Below are positions 1 to 6,974 of a stretch of 8,524 nt of DNA, one piece after another. The DNA is taken from contig JAFQPV010000026.1 in assembly GCA_017411585.1 (NCBI GenBank), positions 1 to 8,524 on the forward strand, in the 5' to 3' direction. Position 1 is the stretch's first letter, and each line of letters starts with the position of its first letter. The notes below the pieces were generated by a model that did not search any database, had not been told where the DNA came from, and worked only from the letters and a program-made list of their open reading frames with translations. The position numbers and the translations under genes were made by a program. The DNA is from Clostridia bacterium (GTDB lineage Bacteria; Bacillota; Clostridia; UBA1381; UMGS1253).

Positions 1-1085
1 AGGGTTTCTTTTATCTTTTCTGCAATGCCTTCCGGCGTCGGCTCGCTTACAAGTGTACCGGTAACACCGTCTTTGACAAGCTCTGCCATACCACCGCTGT
101 TCATTGTAACCACCGGCACGCCCATACAGTGCGCTTCCAGGATAGAAAGCGGGCAATTTTCATAACATACCGACGGCAAAAGCAACACCTTTGCCTTCCC
201 CATAAGCTCCGTAAGCTTGTCCCCGGTAAGAAAGCCCGCAAGCTTGAGGTTGGGTATATTTTTAAGCATATCCTCGTCAGGACCACTGCCGGCTATCACA
301 AAATTATACTGCGGAAGCAGCTTTGCCGCACCAGCGATGTTTTCAATGCCTTTTTCTTTAGAAAGTCTGCCGACAAACACGATGTAATCTTCGACATTTC
401 TGTCGTTTTGTGTAAATTTTTCTTTGTCTATAAAGTTATGTATCGTCTTTGTTTTGCCCTGATAATACGCCTTTGCTTTCAGCAATTTGTTTTCAAGAAA
501 GTTACTCGGGCAAACAAACAAATCGACCTTTTTGTAAGTCTTAAGCACGCCATACAGCTTTGCCTCAATTACACCTAAAATGCTCTTAATAAGCGAACCG
601 TGAATGCATTTGTTTTTGATGCAGTGTCTGTGCGCGCCCTGCACACATTTTTCACAAGGTATATTCTTATCGAAGTTATACAAAAGGTGATTCGGGCAAA
701 TCATCTGATAGTCGTGCACCGTCTGCACCAAAGGTATGCCCTTTTTCTTTACGCCATAAATAATGGACGGCGTAAGCTGAAAATTGATATTGTTCATATG
801 CACGATATCCGGCTTAAAATCGTCGATTACCTGCATAATTTTCTTCTTTGCCTCAAAAGAATAAATAATCTTAAACGGATAAAGAAATCTCGCAAGTCCT
901 TTAGCATGAAAATCCATATTTTGCGTATACAAACCCGCCGGATTGCCTACGGTATTCTTTTCATCATACATACCGAAAAACGCAACCTCGTGCCCAAGCT
1001 TTTTTAGATATTCAGCTAAGTAAAGCATATAGCTTTCGCTACCGCCGCGCGGGTACAAAAACTTATTTACCATTAGAATTCTCAT
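1..1085 (-). CDS. GT4-family glycosyltransferase with Cys-rich insert, C-terminus cut by window edge
   Basis: The frame is open from ATG 1085 to the left edge without a stop, giving 361 residues; relatives are usually somewhat longer, so only a short C-terminal part should be missing. It is a cytoplasmic GT-B enzyme that probably adds a sugar to the repeat unit. Landmarks: MRILMVNKFLYPRGGSE with the Gly pair at 14-15, VHDYQMICP at 123-131, a Cys cluster (C130, C144, C147, C155, C160) known in one GT4 subgroup, VGRLSKEKG at 238-246, AGSGPDED at 265-272, and the EX7E motif E309/E317 in YENCPLSILEA. The ATG overlaps the TGA of the polymerase gene as ATGA, so it is probably translated by coupling; only a weak AGGG lies upstream. 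ATG at codon 5 has no better ribosome site. Donor sugar and linkage cannot be told from sequence. Confidence 0.93.
   Translation of the reverse strand, partial: MRILMVNKFLYPRGGSESYMLYLAEYLKKLGHEVAFFGMYDEKNTVGNPAGLYTQNMDFHAKGLARFLYPFKIIYSFEAKKKIMQVIDDFKPDIVHMNNINFQLTPSIIYGVKKKGIPLVQTVHDYQMICPNHLLYNFDKNIPCEKCVQGAHRHCIKNKCIHGSLIKSILGVIEAKLYGVLKTYKKVDLFVCPSNFLENKLLKAKAYYQGKTKTIHNFIDKEKFTQNDRNVEDYIVFVGRLSKEKGIENIAGAAKLLPQYNFVIAGSGPDEDMLKNIPNLKLAGFLTGDKLTELMGKAKVLLLPSVCYENCPLSILEAHCMGVPVVTMNSGGMAELVKDGVTGTLVSEPTPEGIAEKIKET
1082..1085 (-). other. ATGA stop/start overlap
   Basis: On the minus strand the TGA of the Wzy-like gene and the ATG of the following GT4 gene share ATGA. Together with the weak upstream ribosome site this indicates translational coupling of the two genes. 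Confidence 0.85.
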
Positions 1086-2386
1086 AACAATGTATCCCTG
1101 TCCTCTTCTGCGTTTGCCTTGGAAATATAACCAAACATTTTATGTTCGGTATAGCGCACGTTTTCTTCAAAGCTATTGCCCATCATCAGCATAGCCAACA
1201 CACCCGTTAAAAGCGGATAGTTCATCGTATTATCCGTTGTGGATACAATAATCAGATACAAAATCAGTATAAACGAAATGATTGCGTTATCCACATTGCC
1301 GCGCTTGCCGAAATACCACACTCTGACCAAAGTCATCGAAACAAGCCAAATGATATAGCCCCAAAAGCCCAAATCAATGAAATGCTGCAAAAAGTCATTA
1401 TGTACAGATGCAACACCGACCTGCATAAAGGTGTTAAGTTGATAGGTCAAAAAACCGATGCCGTTACCCAAAAAGCCGGGATTAAACTCATAAAACTGAT
1501 CGACTGCATTATAGATTTCCACACGACCGCTGGTGTTGATGCCCGCCTTTTCGATGAGCTCGAAGGCATCCAGCTTAATCAGCGCGATATAGGCAATTAA
1601 CAGCGCGATGACAACGATTGAAAAGAAGGTAACAAGTCCGCTTGCTGTTTTTTTATTATAGCGTGCAATAAACTTTAGTAAATAGCCAAATATGAGTGCA
1701 ATCGCGATTGCAACAATAGCAATGCGCTTAAATGCCGATAAAAAGCAGAACACGCTTAAGAAAAGCAGAATAAAATACACAACGCTCTTCTTCGGCTTAT
1801 ACAGCATATAAATCAAGTACGCGCCAAGGCAAAATGCAAGCTCGTGAATCTCCGCCTGCACGATGATATCCCCGGTTTCGCCCGCAAAAGTAACCACAAG
1901 TGTGATAAACTCCGAAAAGTAGCTGCCCAAGCCATTTTTTGCAACCACCGTGACAATCATCAAAAGATTGGCAATCAAAATCGCGAGAAGATTATACCAT
2001 ATGCCTTTTTTCCCGAAGATATAAAGCAGCGCACCTGCGCCCAAGGCAAAGGAGAGCATATTTGCATAAACAAAGGAGCTGGAAAGACCTCTCGATATTA
2101 CGCCGACATCAACCGTTTCCATAAACCATATAAACAGCGAAACCACCGTCGTCACCAAAAGCGGAACACTGTAAACACAAGCATCTTTAAATGCAGTAAT
2201 CCCTCTGGCAAGGTTTGGTTTGTATAAAAACATAATTGCAGCAGAACCAAAAAGAACAAGGGCAAATGCGTGGCGGTATGTAATATGCAGTCCGACATCG
2301 ATGTATTCATTCAAAAAATAATACATCAGCACGGCAACAAGCATAAAATAGAAACCTTTTGCTTTTTCCAAAATCTTGTTTTCCAC
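1082..2386 (-). CDS. O-antigen polymerase/ligase-family membrane protein (Wzy-like)
   Basis: A 434-residue, very hydrophobic protein with roughly ten to twelve membrane helices. It fits the Wzy/WaaL superfamily (Wzy_C domain), whose members join lipid-linked glycans at the outer face of the membrane. The large outside loop between about 271 and 338 holds the family landmarks: SGR at 286-288, followed by GFLGNGIGF at 304-312 and the HNDFLQHFIDLGFWG stretch at 329-343. An Arg at 221 (FKRIAI) lies at the start of a helix before this loop, as in relatives. In a Gram-positive cluster beside Wzz-like proteins, polymerase is more likely than lipid A ligase, but sequence does not separate polymerase from ligase with certainty. 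The start is GTG 2386; no other in-frame start lies near, and an AGGAGG lies upstream with an eleven-base spacer. It follows the GGDEF fusion by 35 nt, the largest gap in the window, and overlaps the next gene by four bases. Confidence 0.88.
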   Translation of the reverse strand: MENKILEKAKGFYFMLVAVLMYYFLNEYIDVGLHITYRHAFALVLFGSAAIMFLYKPNLARGITAFKDACVYSVPLLVTTVVSLFIWFMETVDVGVISRGLSSSFVYANMLSFALGAGALLYIFGKKGIWYNLLAILIANLLMIVTVVAKNGLGSYFSEFITLVVTFAGETGDIIVQAEIHELAFCLGAYLIYMLYKPKKSVVYFILLFLSVFCFLSAFKRIAIVAIAIALIFGYLLKFIARYNKKTASGLVTFFSIVVIALLIAYIALIKLDAFELIEKAGINTSGRVEIYNAVDQFYEFNPGFLGNGIGFLTYQLNTFMQVGVASVHNDFLQHFIDLGFWGYIIWLVSMTLVRVWYFGKRGNVDNAIISFILILYLIIVSTTDNTMNYPLLTGVLAMLMMGNSFEENVRYTEHKMFGYISKANAEEDRDTLL

Positions 2387-2394
2387 GCGGCCTG

Positions 2395-2404
2395 CCCCCT
2401 CCTT
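2395..2404 (-). promoter_or_regulatory. Purine-rich ribosome binding site for a GTG start
   Basis: The run AAGGAGGGGG contains a full AGGAGG (2403-2398) that ends eleven bases before GTG 2386. The spacer is longer than elsewhere in the operon and the start is GTG, which together may tune down this membrane protein. No hairpin resembling a terminator is visible in this 35-nt gap. Confidence 0.65.
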
Positions 2405-2421
2405 CCTTGTGCATAAATCAC

Positions 2422-4287
2422 TTAAACCGTTTGCTTTTCATTCAAATCCGAAGTATAGCTCTTTTTGTTTTTGATGGCTTCCGAAAGTAATTTTCTGGCC
2501 GTTTTATTTTCCTTAAAGGTTTCAGCAATACCAATCTTATACTCAATAACAACGTTTTTATGCTCTTCTCTTTCGTCGAGTCGAAGTCTGAAGAGGCGCA
2601 TAATATCCTCCACTGTGATATAATCCGATTCCTCTGTCAGCATAACGAAGCTGCCGTTGCCGTTGTAAATGTACTCTGTCTTGGATTTGCCGAAGTTTTC
2701 TTTGATGTAGCGGGTGAACATTTTAATGATTTCATCGCCAACATCTCTGGTATACTCTGCATTGATGTGTGCCAGGTTTGTGATGTCCAGCATACAGTAC
2801 ACAACGCCGTCATCCAAAAGCTTCTTATCCTTGGCTTTTAAGTATTTATCCAGATGTGCTCTGTTGTTAAACTCCGTAAGGTGGTCTGTGTAGAAAATAT
2901 AATTGATAATATCTCCCGCTCTGCCCAAAACGATTGCACCGCCGCAGCAAAGCACCATCAGGAAGAAAAATGCAATTGCCGTGTAAAGCATAACATTAAC
3001 GCTTTCTCGCACAGAAGCCGACGACAATACGGAAATATAGCTTGCGCCAAGATATTTGTTGTACTCGTTATTGGTTTTCATCGTTGTGTCATAAAGCGTA
3101 GTCAGCTCTTTTAAAAGTGTCTCGATACCGGTCTCCACTTCTGCTCTTGCCTGTGCATATTCCGCATCGCAAATCTCTGAACAAGTCAAAGCGGAAGATG
3201 CACATTTGCCACCACACTTACCCGTACAATCGGTAAAGGTATCTAAGATATAATTGCAGTATGCGGTATCAATAATCGCGTGCTGCTTGCTTTCGTTGCG
3301 GTCTCTCCAGCTGTAAATCAGCTCGTCATATGTCACCGTTTGGTCGCCCACGTAATCCTGCAGATTTCTCTCGTGGAGATTATCGAGAATGTATTCATAG
3401 CTGATGTTGGTATTGCCCGACTCTCTCATTTTCTTTACATATGCATCGATAACGGTAACAATATCTTCAACAAGACTTTCATCCTTCTCGTTGGAAATAT
3501 CATTATTGTCGATTCTCGTTGTGTAGTCCGAGATTAAAACCGACTTGTTCTTCGTAATCTGATGCTTATAAATCTTCGAAAACAGCGAGGATACATTCAC
3601 CTGTCTTAAGTAGTTAAAATCATCTGCAAGCTCAGCAAACGATGTTCCGGTTTCTGTAGAGCGGTAATAATTGTTCTGCTCAATTCGTTGATACAACGTC
3701 GTGAGCGTGTTTTCGATGCTTGTATCAATCAGCTCCATCATCTCGATGAAGTCATAATCGTTTTGATTCAAGTTTTCGATGGTATTGTTTGCCGGTGCTA
3801 CGTTGACGTACTTTTGGCTAAACTGCTCAAAATAAACATCTAAAACTTCGTCAAGCACTGTTCTTGCAAACTCTGCGCCCTCACCGCTGGTGGCAGCAAA
3901 GGAAACAATGAAGGTGCTCGGCTCATAGATGTATTCTTCGCCCTCCTCCAGCTTTGCCTCTTTCTGCGCAACCTTATCTGCATCCTCGATCGGCGTGATA
4001 TCCATTCTGGAAATCAGACTATCGACCGAGTAAGTGCCCGTAAGCCCCATTTTATCCACAACTCTGGACATCACTGCCGAGGATTTGATTTCGTTAACAT
4101 CCAGCTTATCCCCGGTCGGCGCAAGCCCCTTTTCCGCCTGCTCGTCATTGTAATGAATGACCTCGGATGCGATATAAGTATTCGAGCTGGAAAGCTTGTA
4201 ATAAACACCATAAGTCGCTAAAAGGCAGAAAACAACGATAATCGGCAAAATCTTTTTTAAATATCTCAAAATCTGAAAATTTTTCAT
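2422..4287 (-). CDS. Wzz-like co-polymerase fused to a degenerate GGDEF domain
   Basis: A 621-residue protein with a membrane helix at 13-30, an extracytoplasmic region at about 31-430, a second helix at about 432-455, and a cytoplasmic GGDEF-like domain at about 466-610. The N-terminal layout (short basic tail, helix, then YIASEVIHYNDEQAEKG and NEIKSSAVMSRVVDKMGL) resembles Wzz chain-length proteins. The ectodomain is longer than usual and contains six Cys between 344 and 373. The C-terminal domain begins DHLTEFNNRAHLD, keeps the first metal Asp (D501 in LDIT), N509 and a GD at 517-518, and ends with the IEYKIGIAE strand seen in GGDEF folds. The signature itself is GNGSF (543-547) instead of GGDEF, and KSKT occupies the place of the RxxD inhibitory site. 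Cyclase activity and classical I-site binding are therefore unlikely; a sensory, nucleotide-binding or scaffold role is inferred. The start has AAGGAG seven bases upstream, overlapping the TAA of the preceding gene's stop region. Confidence 0.85.
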   Translation of the reverse strand: MKNFQILRYLKKILPIIVVFCLLATYGVYYKLSSSNTYIASEVIHYNDEQAEKGLAPTGDKLDVNEIKSSAVMSRVVDKMGLTGTYSVDSLISRMDITPIEDADKVAQKEAKLEEGEEYIYEPSTFIVSFAATSGEGAEFARTVLDEVLDVYFEQFSQKYVNVAPANNTIENLNQNDYDFIEMMELIDTSIENTLTTLYQRIEQNNYYRSTETGTSFAELADDFNYLRQVNVSSLFSKIYKHQITKNKSVLISDYTTRIDNNDISNEKDESLVEDIVTVIDAYVKKMRESGNTNISYEYILDNLHERNLQDYVGDQTVTYDELIYSWRDRNESKQHAIIDTAYCNYILDTFTDCTGKCGGKCASSALTCSEICDAEYAQARAEVETGIETLLKELTTLYDTTMKTNNEYNKYLGASYISVLSSASVRESVNVMLYTAIAFFFLMVLCCGGAIVLGRAGDIINYIFYTDHLTEFNNRAHLDKYLKAKDKKLLDDGVVYCMLDITNLAHINAEYTRDVGDEIIKMFTRYIKENFGKSKTEYIYNGNGSFVMLTEESDYITVEDIMRLFRLRLDEREEHKNVVIEYKIGIAETFKENKTARKLLSEAIKNKKSYTSDLNEKQTV

Positions 4288-4294
4288 TGTCTTT

Positions 4295-4300
4295 CTCCTT
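4295..4300 (-). promoter_or_regulatory. Ribosome binding site overlapping the upstream stop codon
   Basis: AAGGAG with a seven-base spacer to ATG 4287. Its first base is the last base of the preceding gene's TAA (4302-4300), so ribosomes finishing one Wzz-like protein stop on the site that starts the next. This suggests coupled, balanced synthesis of the two. Confidence 0.8.
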
Positions 4301-5703
4301 TATGCTTTTTTAGGGAAGCACTTCGATATCTTGCGAAGCACAAGTGTCACATAGGCAAAAGCCGCAAACAGCACAATTGACTTAAGCTCACTCATAAGCG
4401 AAACGCCGTAAATGCTGACTGCAACACACTGGTTCATCTTATGTCTCGAATACTCTCTGCCGGCATTGATTGCCTCTTTTTCAAACGCCTTGATGCTGCT
4501 GTAGATAGACTCTACAAGCGAATCTGCCGAAGCATACGTCTCTTCGTTTTTCTTATTTGCGGATATCTTATCAATAATCAGCTTGTTATCCATAATTTCT
4601 TTTTCGTTGGAGGCAACATAATTACTGAAATTTGTTGCCATCACAGAAAGCTCGTCCACGCCGACCTTCGTTCTGCCCATATAGTACTTGCCCGCCTGGT
4701 CCCACGTCGGTACAAGCACAACGCGCGTCATTTCCTCACTGTACATATCAATGGCTTTATTACAAAGCTGGTAAGATACCTCGTTCTTTTGACGGTCAAA
4801 ATCAACGTTTTTATTGTGGTACAGCAGTCTGTCCACATATTCATTTTTCTCTCTTGCAATCCCGTTTTGCAGGATTAGAGATTTCAAATTCTGATTCAGC
4901 TGCGTTTCCTTAAACTGATGCACCTTGCCGGCAATGGAATTAAATGTGCTTCCGCTTTCCGTAACAAAGCTCGGGTTCTTCCCTGCCATGCCGTACAGGT
5001 AATTTAGAATTGCCATCGTTTCCTTGTCAAAATATGAAACGATGTCCATATATTCCATATTCTCGAATTCCGGTTTTTCTGCATCAATGCTGAAATTGTC
5101 CGTGTATTTCTCTATGTAATATTCCTTGTACGCCGATGTAATCAGCTTAATTACATTTTCGGAGTCGAGGTGCGCTGTATCCTTGGATGCGTGATATTCT
5201 ACAGCAAACTCCGTAGAAATATGATACTGCGACTCATCGCCGACGCCGCCTTGCACGCACGGGTATACCACCAAACAGTTTTTCAGCTGCTTTACCGTAA
5301 CATCCTCAAGCGCGCCCTTTTCAATGGCTTTTTCTACAACCTCATCACTGATGATTTCCGCCATATTGTAGCGCGTACCGTTGGAATTAAGCGCCTGCGA
5401 TGCCTCGGAATAATTCAGAGAAACAATTGCGTGCACGGACTTTTTCATTTCAAAATGATTTAAAAAGCCGAACAGAATCGTTGTAACGAAGCACACCAAC
5501 AGAATCCACGCATTTAAGTATTCCGCCGTTTTAAAAATCTGCGTCCGCTCTGTACGATTCACATTGTTTATGCGCATTGCAATTCTTACAATTGCCACCA
5601 ACAACAGCAAGGCGAAAATCAGCAGAAGCAGCTTTTGCAGTATGCCGGTAAGCATCGCCGGAAGTGTATTTGTAATTAGATTTTGAAGCATATCCGTAAA
5701 CAT
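4300..5703 (-). CDS. Wzz-like polysaccharide co-polymerase, three predicted membrane helices
   Basis: A 467-residue membrane protein, probably a chain-length regulator (Wzz/PCP type) for the polymer made by this locus. Predicted helices are at about 22-43, 63-82 and 438-456, leaving a large extracytoplasmic domain of about 355 residues. The Arg-rich loop at 40-58 and the Lys/Arg-rich tail (RKISKCFPKKA) both fit the cytoplasmic side. Just after helix 2, the stretch AIVSLNYSEASQALN (92-106) followed by a conserved-looking SDEVVEKAIEKGAL (119-132) resembles the start of the Wzz ectodomain; the rest is mostly helical and not recognisable. Classical Wzz proteins have two helices, so the first is extra, and I do not see the Pro-rich motif usually found before the last helix. 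There is no kinase domain. The longer frame begins at TTG 5721, but ATG 5703 has GGAGGG eight bases upstream and is clearly the start. It lies 19 nt after the metallophosphoesterase gene and 12 nt before a second Wzz-like gene. Confidence 0.78.
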   Translation of the reverse strand: MFTDMLQNLITNTLPAMLTGILQKLLLLIFALLLLVAIVRIAMRINNVNRTERTQIFKTAEYLNAWILLVCFVTTILFGFLNHFEMKKSVHAIVSLNYSEASQALNSNGTRYNMAEIISDEVVEKAIEKGALEDVTVKQLKNCLVVYPCVQGGVGDESQYHISTEFAVEYHASKDTAHLDSENVIKLITSAYKEYYIEKYTDNFSIDAEKPEFENMEYMDIVSYFDKETMAILNYLYGMAGKNPSFVTESGSTFNSIAGKVHQFKETQLNQNLKSLILQNGIAREKNEYVDRLLYHNKNVDFDRQKNEVSYQLCNKAIDMYSEEMTRVVLVPTWDQAGKYYMGRTKVGVDELSVMATNFSNYVASNEKEIMDNKLIIDKISANKKNEETYASADSLVESIYSSIKAFEKEAINAGREYSRHKMNQCVAVSIYGVSLMSELKSIVLFAAFAYVTLVLRKISKCFPKKA

Positions 5704-5711
5704 TGTCCATT

Positions 5712-5717
5712 CCCTCC
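5712..5717 (-). promoter_or_regulatory. Strong ribosome binding site deciding the Wzz-like start
   Basis: GGAGGG on the minus strand with an eight-base spacer to ATG 5703. The alternative TTG at 5721 lies upstream of this site and is therefore unlikely to be used. Confidence 0.85.
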
Positions 5718-5722
5718 CCAAA

Positions 5723-6955
5723 CTAGAATTTATTGATGTCGATTATAACCAGTTCAGGCTGATTATTCATGCGGTAAACGCTTGTATTTTCAAGACCTGC
5801 GCTCACGATGAGCGGTTTGCCTGCCGCATCATATCTGCCGTACACAAAATCGCCGTCCCGTTCGGGGAACAATCCGCCCTCGTGTGTATACAAAGGACCG
5901 AGTACCGGCACGCGCACAACGCCGCCGTGCGTATGCCCCGCAAGCATTAAATCTCCCCAAAAATCGTGTTGAAACTCTTCAAAGATGAATGGTTCATGCA
6001 CTGCAGTAATTTTAAGATTGTCCGGATTGGTTTGTGTATAGTCCAAAAAGGCTTTCTCCGAATACGACCAAAATGCAGACGGATTTGAGGTTAAAACGCC
6101 GTACACATCCACAGTCATCGTCTTTACCTTTATGGTATCCTTTTCATTTTTCAAAACCTTGATACCGGCAGCCTCAAGCTTTGCTTCAAAAGCATCCTCT
6201 ATCTTTAAAAGCGCCATTTCATCGCGGTTCGTTTTGTCAAAGCCAAACTTTTTATCCATTGCTTTTTCATTGAGCGGAAAATCGTAAATGTCTTCCACTT
6301 CATTGTTGCCATATATGTAGTAGGACGGTGCAATGGCAGAAAGCCGCTTGCCTAAAGCTACCGCATATTCTGCATCTGTTTTGACTGAATTTACAATATC
6401 GCCGGTACAAATGATGATATCCGGCTTCAATGCCTCAACACGCTCGAAAAGGTCTTCATTGTTTTTTCCGTACGATGCTTTATGCAAATCGGACACCTGA
6501 ATCACGCGTATCGGACTGTCGATTTTAATACTGCTGGTGCTGTAAAAGGTTTCGCGGAAATTCCGATTACCAATGTAACTGCACAAAACAACAATCACCG
6601 CTGTCGCGATACAAACAAAAATCATACCGATAACGAAAAATCTCGCCGCGCGGATATTCTTTTTGGTTTTTGCGCTGAATTTGCCGTGGCTGCGCATTTT
6701 AGTGATTTTGATTTTCTTGCCCGTACCCAAAACCGAGTAAATACAAGAAATAAGCGTTCTTTTGCACTGCTTTTTAAACTTTTTGATGCTTTCAATGCCA
6801 TGGTAAGTGACAACGACATGCTTCTCATCGACACATTCGATTTCAAAAGTATCTGCCCACGTATCATACATCTCTTCCGGCACAATTTCTTTAAAAAGCT
6901 CTTTTATGCTATCCTGATACTTTTCTGTTTTCTCCATGTATTTTGTATTCTCCAT
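5723..6955 (-). CDS. Membrane-anchored metallophosphoesterase with DnaA domain I-like N-terminus
   Basis: A 410-residue protein in three parts. Residues about 10-88 look like the small N-terminal domain I of DnaA: amphipathic helices around KELFKEIVPEEMYDTW, a strand pair EIECVDEKHVVVTY, a helix IKKFKKQCKRTLI and a last strand KKIKITK. A strongly basic linker (88-104) precedes one membrane helix at about 105-127, which predicts N-in/C-out topology. Residues about 147-410 are a calcineurin-like phosphoesterase of the YkuE-like type with SDLH (155-158), GDIV (185-188), GNNE (216-219), AVHEP (318-322) and GHTHGG (340-345), so the di-metal ligands are present. GNNE replaces the usual GNH(D/E), losing the His near the phosphate. 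ATG 6955 has AAAAGG ten bases upstream; the frame could extend to 7012, but that would overlap the end of the GT4 gene, and ATG 6937 is another possibility. The substrate is unknown; a lipid-linked phosphate or pyrophosphate intermediate outside the membrane would fit the neighbourhood, but this is inference. Confidence 0.87.
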   Translation of the reverse strand: MENTKYMEKTEKYQDSIKELFKEIVPEEMYDTWADTFEIECVDEKHVVVTYHGIESIKKFKKQCKRTLISCIYSVLGTGKKIKITKMRSHGKFSAKTKKNIRAARFFVIGMIFVCIATAVIVVLCSYIGNRNFRETFYSTSSIKIDSPIRVIQVSDLHKASYGKNNEDLFERVEALKPDIIICTGDIVNSVKTDAEYAVALGKRLSAIAPSYYIYGNNEVEDIYDFPLNEKAMDKKFGFDKTNRDEMALLKIEDAFEAKLEAAGIKVLKNEKDTIKVKTMTVDVYGVLTSNPSAFWSYSEKAFLDYTQTNPDNLKITAVHEPFIFEEFQHDFWGDLMLAGHTHGGVVRVPVLGPLYTHEGGLFPERDGDFVYGRYDAAGKPLIVSAGLENTSVYRMNNQPELVIIDINKF

Positions 6956-6965
6956 ATTAAACAAA

Positions 6966-6971
6966 CCTTTT
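6966..6971 (-). promoter_or_regulatory. Weak ribosome binding site of the metallophosphoesterase gene
   Basis: AAAAGG lies ten bases before ATG 6955, in the 19-nt gap after the GT4 stop. It is weaker than the sites of the following genes, which may lower expression of this protein relative to the Wzz-like proteins. The sequence supports this start but does not exclude ATG 6937. Confidence 0.5.
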
Positions 6972-6974
6972 CTT

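Noticed and set aside
129..1007. Plus-strand open frames at 129-578 and 600-1007, and a minus-strand frame at 101-286
   Set aside because: They lie over the left-edge glycosyltransferase in other frames. Their translations show no domain pattern, while the GT4 frame is continuous from 1085 to the edge with all family motifs.
2387..2421. Possible terminator or promoter in the largest intergenic gap
   Set aside because: Only 35 nt, mostly a ribosome binding site. There is no stem-loop followed by a T run on the minus strand and no convincing -35/-10 pair.
2458..2892. Annotating the C-terminal domain as an active diguanylate cyclase
   Set aside because: The signature is GNGSF and the I-site is absent, so the acidic residues needed for metal binding and catalysis are missing.
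1382..5463. Several plus-strand frames of 70-145 codons inside the polymerase and Wzz-like genes
   Set aside because: Antisense shadows with compositions typical of reversed membrane-protein codons, and no recognisable domains.
6692..6928. Calling the region a replication initiator or a dnaA fragment
   Set aside because: Only a domain I-like fold is suggested. No AAA+ or DNA-binding domain follows, and it is in frame with a membrane helix and a phosphoesterase.
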